Below are positions 1-4,721 of a DNA stretch of 5,009 bases, piece by piece. The position numbers were made by a program, and so were the translations under genes. The notes beneath the pieces are model-generated. The model saw only the letters and a program-made list of their open reading frames with translations, did not search any database and was not told the origin of the DNA. Source of the stretch: an uncultured Lachnospiraceae bacterium (GTDB lineage: Bacteria > Bacillota_A > Clostridia > Lachnospirales > Lachnospiraceae); the NCBI GenBank assembly GCA_902766415.1, contig CACXDR010000023.1, positions 1-5,009 on the forward strand, read 5' to 3'. Numbering within the stretch: the stretch's first letter is position 1; each line of letters begins with the position of its first letter.

Positions 1-70
1 CTGTTTACAGGATATCATAACGGAAGTCCGTAAAAACGGTCCGCCGGAGGCTGTATTACAGGACACATCG

Positions 71-90
71 CAATAATATGTCTATTATTG
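71..90. repeat. Perfect AT-rich inverted repeat (8-base arms, 4-base gap)
   Basis: CAATAATA at 71-78 and TATTATTG at 83-90 are exact reverse complements around TGTC. It stands out from the GC-rich surroundings. It could be a regulator binding site or an RNA hairpin; no T-run follows it on either strand, so it is not an ordinary terminator. Confidence 0.55.
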
Positions 91-104
91 CTCATTCATA
101 GTAT

Positions 105-127
105 AAGCGGGCATACGCGATCCGCTT
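105..127. repeat. Small inverted repeat AAGCGG / CCGCTT
   Basis: AAGCGG (105-110) and CCGCTT (122-127) form a 6-base inverted repeat with an 11-base gap. A second CCGCTT occurs at 145-150 in a similar context. On the minus strand the stem is followed by ATACTAT, which is AT-rich but not a T-run, so it is at best a weak terminator for the gamma-glutamyltransferase-like gene. Confidence 0.35.
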
Positions 128-201
128 CGCTCCTTGCTCATGGACCGCTTGCGGGACTTGCGCGCCGCACGCACGCAGCCGTCAGCATGGCACGCGTTCC
201 G

Positions 202-1836
202 TCAGAAGCAGGCGATCAGGCTGTCGTAGCGGGGCTCCGTGCCTCCGCAGAGCACCCCGTTCGGGAGCTTCACGATCATCTGCCCCTTTCCGAAGGATAC
301 CGGGTCGTGCTCGACCGTGATCTCATGCCCGCGGCGGGCAAGCTGCCGCGCGATCTCCGGGCTGAATTCCGCCTCGACGCTGAACGCGTTCCCCTTCTTC
401 CACTGCCACCGCGGCGCGTCGATGCACTGCTGCGGGTTCAGGTGGAAATCGACGTAATTCATGACGACCTGCACGTGGCCCTGCGGCTGCATGTAGGCGC
501 CCATCACACCGAACGGCCCGACCGCCTCCCCGTCCTTCATGAGGAAGCCCGGGATGATCGTGTGGTAGGTCTTCTTTCCCGGCGCGAGGCAGTTCACATG
601 CTCCGGATCCAGCGAGAAGTCGCAGCCCCTGTTCTGGAGGGCGATGCCGGTGCCCTTCACGACGATCCCTGAGCCGAAGTTCTTGTAGTTCGACTGGATG
701 AAGGAGACCATGTTGCCCTCCCCGTCCGCCGTGCAGAAGTAGACCGTGCCGCCGTCCGGGGGCGTCCCGTGCGTCCGGACCTCCGCCCGTTCCCCGATCT
801 CCGCGGCGCGGGAGGTGCCGTAGGCGGGATCCAGAAGGCGGTGATAGTCTACCCGCATGTATCTCCGGTCGGTGATGTAGTGAAGGCCGTCAGCGAACGC
901 GAGCTTCATGGCCTCCATCTGCTTATGGAACGTGTCCGCGCTCTCCTTCTCCGGGAAGGTAAAGTTATTCAGGATATTCAGCGTCATCAGCGCGACGATC
1001 CCCTGCCCGTTCGGCGGGATCTCGCAGACCGTGTAGCCGTGGTAGTCCACTGTAGCGGGCTCCACCCACTCGGAATGGAACGCCGCGAGGTCCTCTTTTC
1101 TTAAGTACCCGCCGTGCGCCCGCGAATCCGCGTCGATCTTCTCCGCGATGGCGCCGCGGTAGAAGGACTCTCCGTTCGTCTCCGCGATCTCCCGGAGCGT
1201 GGCGGCATGGTACGGAAGCCTTACGATGTCCCCTGCCGAAAGGTGTCCGCCTTCGGGCTCGAAGGTCCTGAACCACTCGCTGAACATCTCGTCCTTCAGC
1301 GTCCTTTTGTATTCCTCATAGTACCCGTTCCAGCGGAGGGAAAGCATGGCCCCCGCGGGATAGCCGTCCTCCGCGTACCGGATGGCAGGCTTCAGGGTCT
1401 CCGTCATCGGAAGCCTTCCGAAGCGCTCCGTGACCGCCGCCCAGGCGCCCACGCAGCCGGGCACGGTGACCGGCTTCCAGCCCCGTGCGGGCATGCGGCC
1501 GTCCACGGCGGCGCCGTCCTTTATGATCTGCTCCGCGGACGCGAGCATGGGCGCGGGACCGCTCGAGTTAAGGCCGTAGAGCTTCTTCTCCTTCTCCACC
1601 CAGATGAGGCAGAAGGCGTCGCTGCCGATGCCGTTCATGGTCGGGTCCGTGACGGTGAGCGCGGCCGCGGACGCGACTGCGGCGTCCATGGCATTGCCCC
1701 CCTTCTTAAGGACCTCCAGCCCCGCTTCGGCAGCCTGCGGCACAGGGCAGCAGACCATGCCGTTCTTCGCGTAGACCGGATACCGCCGGGAAGGATACCT
1801 GAGATACGCAGGATCAAAGTTCTGGTTCATGTGCAT
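202..1836 (-). CDS. Gamma-glutamyltransferase-like Ntn hydrolase (glutathione hydrolase family, YwrD-like branch)
   Basis: This 544-residue protein spans the complete gamma-glutamyltransferase fold. The N-terminal part carries NGMVCCPVPQAAEAGLEVL and GGNAMDAAVA (47-56), then DPTMNGIGSDAF (64-75), WKPVTVPGCVGAW (120-132) and YTVCEIPPNGQGI (268-280). After the likely self-cleavage point, Thr364 (in GTPPDGGTVYF) would become the N-terminal nucleophile, followed by DGEGNMVSFIQSNY (371-384) and FGVMGAYMQPQGHVQVVMN (442-460), where the oxyanion region lies, and DAPRWQW. Such enzymes hydrolyse or transfer gamma-glutamyl groups. There is no signal peptide, unlike the periplasmic or secreted classical enzymes, so it is probably cytoplasmic. 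The classical Arg-Glu motif that binds the glutamyl carboxylate is replaced by LNSSGPAP (89-96), as in the divergent branch, so glutathione may not be the substrate. It may start at 1830 instead. The stop at 202 is followed by non-coding sequence. Confidence 0.88.
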   Translation of the reverse strand: MHMNQNFDPAYLRYPSRRYPVYAKNGMVCCPVPQAAEAGLEVLKKGGNAMDAAVASAAALTVTDPTMNGIGSDAFCLIWVEKEKKLYGLNSSGPAPMLASAEQIIKDGAAVDGRMPARGWKPVTVPGCVGAWAAVTERFGRLPMTETLKPAIRYAEDGYPAGAMLSLRWNGYYEEYKRTLKDEMFSEWFRTFEPEGGHLSAGDIVRLPYHAATLREIAETNGESFYRGAIAEKIDADSRAHGGYLRKEDLAAFHSEWVEPATVDYHGYTVCEIPPNGQGIVALMTLNILNNFTFPEKESADTFHKQMEAMKLAFADGLHYITDRRYMRVDYHRLLDPAYGTSRAAEIGERAEVRTHGTPPDGGTVYFCTADGEGNMVSFIQSNYKNFGSGIVVKGTGIALQNRGCDFSLDPEHVNCLAPGKKTYHTIIPGFLMKDGEAVGPFGVMGAYMQPQGHVQVVMNYVDFHLNPQQCIDAPRWQWKKGNAFSVEAEFSPEIARQLARRGHEITVEHDPVSFGKGQMIVKLPNGVLCGGTEPRYDSLIACF

Positions 1837-1839
1837 TGT

Positions 1840-1847
1840 CCTCCTCC
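1840..1847 (-). promoter_or_regulatory. Ribosome binding site of the gamma-glutamyltransferase-like gene
   Basis: GGAGGAGG ends 3 bases before the ATG at 1836 and 9 bases before a second in-frame ATG at 1830. The spacing slightly favours the second ATG as the true start; the difference is two residues (Met-His). Confidence 0.75.
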
Positions 1848-1890
1848 AATGAAGCTGTGGACCGGTTCCTCTCCGCCTTACGCGGGCGGG

Positions 1891-2805
1891 TCACCAGACA
1901 AGCCCCGCCAGCATGACGACCGCAGGTATGGTGACGATACTGAACAGCGTGGATATGATGACGCATTCCACCGCGTAAGCGTAATTGCATTTATGAAGCT
2001 GCGCGTAGACCGCGACGTTCGAGCCGACCGGGCAGGCCGCCGCGATGAGGATGGCGAGCTTCATGTACAGAAATCTTTCCGGCACGATGGTGAGCACCGC
2101 AAGGCTGATCAGCGGGATGATGACCAGGCGGACCGCAGTGACCTTGTAAAGGACGGCCTTCGTGAATATTTTCGCGATGTCGGTCTGGCCCAGGTAGATC
2201 CCGATGGTGAACATGGCAAGCGCGGTGTTGATGCCGGCGAGCGTCGAGATGCTGCTCCTTACGATCGACGGCAGGGGGAGCTGCGTCAGGAACAGGAAAA
2301 GCCCCGTAACGATCGCCACGAAGAACGGCGCCGTGACGACGGACTTCAGCTTCAGCGCCCCCGCCTTCCCGGTCATGACCGCGACGCCGTAGGTCCACTG
2401 GCCCAGGTTCAGGAAGCCGATGAAGGCCGCGACGTAGAAGGCGGAGCCCTCCGGCAGGCTCGCCAGGATCAGCGGCATGCCGAAGAAGCCGGGGTTCGAG
2501 AAGGACGCGCCGAAGGTCGCGATCGGATCCTTCTTAAAGACGAAGGTCGCGACCGCGCAGGAAATGACGAGCACGGCGAGGGCCGCTGCCGCGCTTACGG
2601 GCAGGGCGGCGAGCCGTTCCGGCGTACGCTCCACGAGGAAGCTGTTTATGATGACGCAGGGCAGCGCGACGAAGATCAGGATGTTCCCGATCGTCTTTCC
2701 TCCCTCAAGCGTGATCTTCCCCGTCCTGAAAAGGACGTAGCCCACGCCGGTCAGGATGAACATGATCGCCACCTGGCGCACAAGGATCAGTGCTGTTGCA
2801 CCCAT
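1891..2805 (-). CDS. AEC-family (auxin efflux carrier) transporter, probable organic acid permease
   Basis: This 304-residue integral membrane protein has about ten hydrophobic segments spread over its whole length, as is usual for the AEC family of secondary transporters. The first half contains LIFVALPCVIINSF (43-56) and the family signature SNPGFFGMPLI (103-113). The second half contains GINTALAMFTIGIYLGQ (191-207) and AAACPVGSNVAVYAQ (256-270), followed by ECVIISTLFSIVTIPAVV (280-297). The two halves follow the inverted-repeat plan of the family, each with a broken helix around its Pro/Gly/Asn motif. Family members include malate and malonate permeases and auxin-type efflux carriers, so the substrate is probably a small carboxylate; the nearby malate/tartrate-type dehydrogenase fits that, but a terminator-like hairpin separates the two genes. 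The start is chosen at the ATG with a ribosome binding site. The stop is 54 bases upstream of the gamma-glutamyltransferase-like gene and no terminator is seen between, so those two are probably co-transcribed. Confidence 0.88.
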   Translation of the reverse strand: MGATALILVRQVAIMFILTGVGYVLFRTGKITLEGGKTIGNILIFVALPCVIINSFLVERTPERLAALPVSAAAALAVLVISCAVATFVFKKDPIATFGASFSNPGFFGMPLILASLPEGSAFYVAAFIGFLNLGQWTYGVAVMTGKAGALKLKSVVTAPFFVAIVTGLFLFLTQLPLPSIVRSSISTLAGINTALAMFTIGIYLGQTDIAKIFTKAVLYKVTAVRLVIIPLISLAVLTIVPERFLYMKLAILIAAACPVGSNVAVYAQLHKCNYAYAVECVIISTLFSIVTIPAVVMLAGLVW

Positions 2806-2814
2806 ACGGAATAT

Positions 2815-2821
2815 CCCCCCT
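2815..2821 (-). promoter_or_regulatory. Ribosome binding site deciding the transporter start
   Basis: AGGGGGG lies 9 bases upstream of the ATG at 2805. It supports that ATG over the upstream in-frame start at 2949, which would add 48 non-hydrophobic, arginine-rich residues and overlap the DNA glycosylase gene. Confidence 0.7.
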
Positions 2822-2823
2822 GG

Positions 2824-2864
2824 AAAAAAGTGAAACCCGGAAGCCTCCGACGCAGCTCCGGTTT
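2824..2864 (-). terminator. Candidate intrinsic terminator after the DNA glycosylase gene
   Basis: Read on the minus strand, AAACCGGAGC (2864-2855) can pair with GCTTCCGGGTTT (2844-2833) through single-base bulges, closing a 10-base loop. The stem is followed after three bases by six Ts (2829-2824) and then CC. The start of the stem is 11 bases beyond the DNA glycosylase stop codon. The bulged stem is only moderately strong, so it may act as a partial terminator. Its T-run ends two bases before the ribosome binding site of the next gene. Confidence 0.5.
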
Positions 2865-2875
2865 GCAGAGCCGCT

Positions 2876-3409
2876 TCAGCCGGCCGGCCTGTCTCCTGCC
2901 GGCCCCGCTGCCTCCGCGATCTGCCGGTAGGCTTCGACAAGCTTCTCAAACGACACCGCGGCGTTCGCGGGCGAGGTCGACGGAAGCCGCACCGCGTGGA
3001 TCCCCGTGCGGGGATAGTTCAGCTTTTCATAGTATTTATGCGACGCCGCGCCGGTGCAGAATATGGTCCGGATCTCCGTCCATTCAAGCAGCGACGGGAT
3101 GTCCGTCGGGACCGGGTTCCGGATCGACGCGTCCCCCGCGCCCCGGATATCGCACTCCTCGAGCGCGTCCCAGAGCGCGATGTGATGCCGCAGGGCGAAG
3201 GCCTTCTTCGCTTCGATGTCCTCATGCGGAAGCTCCGGCTCTCCGAATACCGCGGCGAGCACCCTCCAGAACCGGTTCTGAGGGTGCCCGTAGTAGAACG
3301 CCTGCGCCCGGCTCTTCGGCGACGGGATGGACCCGAGGATCAGGACCCTCGCGTCCGGCGCCCAGAGAGCCGGGAACTCATGTCTGACATGCGTGTAGTT
3401 TCCGTCCAT
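2876..3409 (-). CDS. Hypoxanthine (deoxyinosine) DNA glycosylase, uracil-DNA glycosylase superfamily family 6
   Basis: This 177-residue protein is a single-domain member of the uracil-DNA glycosylase superfamily. Diagnostic motifs are, in order: LILGSIPSPKS (23-33), FYYGHPQNRFW (38-48), HHIALWDALEECDIRGAGDASI (75-96), IRTIFCTGAASHKYY (113-127, a central strand then the helix start), and LPSTSPANA (142-150). The GSIPS and YYGHPxNRFW combination is characteristic of the family 6 hypoxanthine-DNA glycosylases, which remove deaminated adenine from DNA to start base excision repair. The Asn in HPQNRFW (Asn45 here) corresponds, as I recall, to the residue reported as essential in the archaeal enzyme. 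The start at 3409 has no good Shine-Dalgarno (only a weak CGGA), and it lies 6 bases after the dehydrogenase stop, which suggests translational coupling. The C-terminus (GPAGDRPAG) is low complexity and probably disordered. Substrate range is inferred from the family. Confidence 0.88.
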   Translation of the reverse strand: MDGNYTHVRHEFPALWAPDARVLILGSIPSPKSRAQAFYYGHPQNRFWRVLAAVFGEPELPHEDIEAKKAFALRHHIALWDALEECDIRGAGDASIRNPVPTDIPSLLEWTEIRTIFCTGAASHKYYEKLNYPRTGIHAVRLPSTSPANAAVSFEKLVEAYRQIAEAAGPAGDRPAG

Positions 3410-3415
3410 AGCTGT

Positions 3416-4480
3416 TTATCCGAGCAGCTTTCTTAAGAAAGCGTCGCCGCACTCGGAGGTCGACGCGGTCCCGCCGAGGTCCGGCGTCAGGCACTCCTTC
3501 GATTCAAGCAGCGCCTCGATCGCCCGGACGACCCTTCCGCCCCACTCCTCGTAGCCGAAGAAATCGAAGAGCTGTCCCGCGGTCCAGATGGACGCGAGCG
3601 GATCCGCGATCCCCTTTCCGGCAATGTCCGGCGCGGAGCCGTGGATCGGCTCGAACATGGACGGGAACCGCTTCTCCGGGTTCAGGTTCGCGCCCGCGGC
3701 AAGGCCCATGCCGCCGGAGATCGCTGCGCCGAGATCCGTCAGGATGTCGCCGAACAGGTTCGACGTCACGACGATCTGGAAGCGCTTCGGGTCCTTCACC
3801 ATGAACATGGCTGCGGCGTCGACCAGCAGGGAATGCGTCTCGACGTCCGGGTAATCCTCCCCGACCTCCCTGAAGATCTGGTCCCAGAAGACCATGGAAT
3901 AGTTCAGCGCGTTCGCCTTGCTCACGCTGGTGAGCGTCTTCTTTTCCTTCCGCGCGAGCTCGTAGGCGTAGCGGATCACGCGCTCGCAGCCCTTTCTCGA
4001 GAAAACGCCGTCCTGGATCACGACCTCGTTCGGCTGGCCCTTGTAGAGCCAGCTGCCGCTGCCGGCGTACTCTCCCTCGCTGTTCTCGCGGATGAACGTC
4101 ATGTCGATGTCCCCGGGGCCCGCGTCCTTCAGCGGGCAGGGCGCGCCCTTCAGGAGCTTCACCGGCCGGAGGTTGATGTACTGGTCAAAGCCGTGCCGGA
4201 TCTCGAGGAGAAGCCCTCTTAAGGAAATATGGTCCGGCACGCCCGGGTACCCGACCGCGCCGAGCAGGATCGCGTCGTTTTTCCTGAGGAGCTCCATGCC
4301 GTCCGCCGGCATCATCTCCCCCGTTTTAAGATAGTATTCGCACCCCCACGGGTATTCCGTGAACGTGAACGAAAACCTTCCGTCCGCCGCTGCCACGGCC
4401 TTCAGGACCTTCACCGCCTCCGCGATGACCTCCGGTCCCACGCCGTCGCCCGCGACCACCGCGATCCTGTAATTCTCCAT
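3416..4480 (-). CDS. dmlA: Tartrate / D-malate dehydrogenase (decarboxylating), isocitrate/isopropylmalate dehydrogenase family
   Basis: This 354-residue cytoplasmic protein is full length for the beta-decarboxylating dehydrogenases that oxidise a 2-hydroxy acid with NAD and a divalent metal; in the tartrate/D-malate branch D-malate gives pyruvate and CO2. The N-terminus carries GDGVGPEV (residues 11-18). Substrate-binding arginines are visible at 95, 105 and 131. The catalytic Tyr138 lies in ENSEGEYAG and Lys188 in SVSKAN. Metal-binding aspartates are at 221, 245 and 249 (the latter two in NLFGDILTDLG). The HGSAPDIAGKG loop (280-290) with Asp285 points to NAD rather than NADP. The segments EYPWGCEYYLKTG (42-54), GYPGVPDHISLRGLLLEIR and FDQYINLRP are typical of tartrate/D-malate dehydrogenases rather than LeuB, and no leu genes are nearby. 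Exact substrate (D-malate, tartrate or an isopropylmalate-like acid) cannot be read from sequence. The stop is 6 bases before the DNA glycosylase start, so the two are probably co-transcribed. Confidence 0.88.
   Translation of the reverse strand: MENYRIAVVAGDGVGPEVIAEAVKVLKAVAAADGRFSFTFTEYPWGCEYYLKTGEMMPADGMELLRKNDAILLGAVGYPGVPDHISLRGLLLEIRHGFDQYINLRPVKLLKGAPCPLKDAGPGDIDMTFIRENSEGEYAGSGSWLYKGQPNEVVIQDGVFSRKGCERVIRYAYELARKEKKTLTSVSKANALNYSMVFWDQIFREVGEDYPDVETHSLLVDAAAMFMVKDPKRFQIVVTSNLFGDILTDLGAAISGGMGLAAGANLNPEKRFPSMFEPIHGSAPDIAGKGIADPLASIWTAGQLFDFFGYEEWGGRVVRAIEALLESKECLTPDLGGTASTSECGDAFLRKLLG
3427..3442. repeat. Perfect 16-base palindrome at the 3' end of the dehydrogenase gene
   Basis: The sequence GCTTTCTTAAGAAAGC is identical to its own reverse complement. 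It encodes the last residues of the dehydrogenase (FLRKL region) and lies 17 bases upstream of the ATG of the DNA glycosylase. As RNA it could fold into a 6-bp stem with a TTAA (UUAA) loop. As DNA it could be a dimer-binding site. The function is unknown and coding constraint plus chance could explain it. Confidence 0.5.
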
Positions 4481-4485
4481 CTGCT

Positions 4486-4491
4486 CCTCCT
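4486..4491 (-). promoter_or_regulatory. Ribosome binding site of the dehydrogenase
   Basis: A perfect AGGAGG lies 5 bases upstream of the ATG at 4480, with a second purine-rich GGAGAG just before it. This fixes the start of the dehydrogenase gene. Confidence 0.8.
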
Positions 4492-4497
4492 CTCTCC

Positions 4498-4721
4498 TTA
4501 TGTCTCTCCTGATGCCTCTTCTGCTGTTTTTTCTGTCTCTTCTTCTGTCTCTTCAGCTGCCGGTCCTTCTTCTGCCAGGCCGGTCGCCGTGCCTGCTGCT
4601 GGTCCTTCTCCCGGTCCTTCTGTCAGGCCGGTTACCGTTCCTCTGCCGGTCCTTCTGCCGGTCCTTCTTCTGTCAGGCCGGTTACCGTGCCTTCTGCAGT
4701 TTTTCCCCTGTCACTAAAATT
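4498..4721 (-). other. Coding-like acidic low-complexity tail, possibly a decayed extension of the upstream gene
   Basis: Read on the minus strand, this spacer is purine-rich and resembles a protein tail. Directly after the TAA of the upstream gene the same frame continues as NFSDRGKTAEGTVTGLTEEG and on through GPAEGPAEE to a TAA. From the next repeat the reading continues in another frame as TVTGLTEGPGEGPAA, GTATGLAEEGPAA and then EETEEETEKTAEEASGET. That ends at a TAA at 4500-4498, directly before the ribosome binding site of the dehydrogenase. If the nonsense codon at 4724-4722 and one frame shift inside the repeats were absent, the upstream protein would gain an acidic Glu/Gly/Pro/Ala/Thr-rich tail of about 74 residues, and the gap to the next gene would shrink from 241 to 17 bases, a normal operon spacing. 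The peptide phase is the same in all three repeats once the shift is allowed for. This is inference; the stretch may equally be untranslated. Confidence 0.4.
4560..4700. repeat. Three degenerate tandem repeats of about 50 bases
   Basis: On the plus strand three units begin with CCGGTCCTTCT at 4560, 4611 and 4658, giving periods of 51 and 47 bases; the third is partial, fading after about 4700. Each carries a core of the form CAGGCCGGTnnCCGT (CAGGCCGGTTACCGT in the second and third, with TC for TT and G for A in the first). Shorter CCGGTCCTTCT echoes also occur inside the units, for example at 4646. The second unit lacks four bases relative to the first, which is what shifts the minus-strand reading frame. 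The unit is not CRISPR-like, because there are no unique spacers between identical repeats. Replication slippage is the likely origin. Confidence 0.75.

Larger units (their letters stand above)
1..201. other. Non-coding stretch downstream of the gamma-glutamyltransferase-like gene, with small repeats
   Basis: I find no supportable gene here. The right half (about 105-190) is GC-rich and contains repeated CCGCTT/AAGCGG motifs; the left half is AT-richer and contains small palindromes. There is no clear intrinsic terminator with a T-run for the upstream minus-strand gene and no convincing -35/-10 pair on either strand. If the next gene to the left is on the same strand, this would be its upstream region. 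Confidence 0.6.

Noticed and set aside
88..672. Plus-strand open frame beginning in the left non-coding region
   Set aside because: It is mostly antisense to the gamma-glutamyltransferase-like gene, starts at a non-ATG codon without a ribosome binding site, and has Arg/His/Leu-rich shadow composition.
2806..2949. N-terminal extension of the AEC transporter to an upstream start at 2949
   Set aside because: The 48 extra residues overlap the DNA glycosylase gene, are arginine-rich and unlike a transporter N-terminus, while the ATG at 2805 has a well-spaced ribosome binding site.
1114..3387. A 757-residue open frame on the plus strand
   Set aside because: It is antisense to four well-supported genes, is extremely rich in Arg, Asp and Gly as expected of the opposite strand of GC-rich coding DNA, and shows no recognisable domain.
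3416..4480. 3-isopropylmalate dehydrogenase (leuB) for leucine biosynthesis
   Set aside because: The EYPWGCEYYLKTG and VPDHISLRGLLLEIR segments match the tartrate/D-malate branch better, and no other leucine genes are adjacent; it remains a less likely alternative.
4560..4700. CRISPR array
   Set aside because: The repeats are directly adjacent, degenerate and unequal in length (51 and 47 bases), without unique spacers or cas genes.
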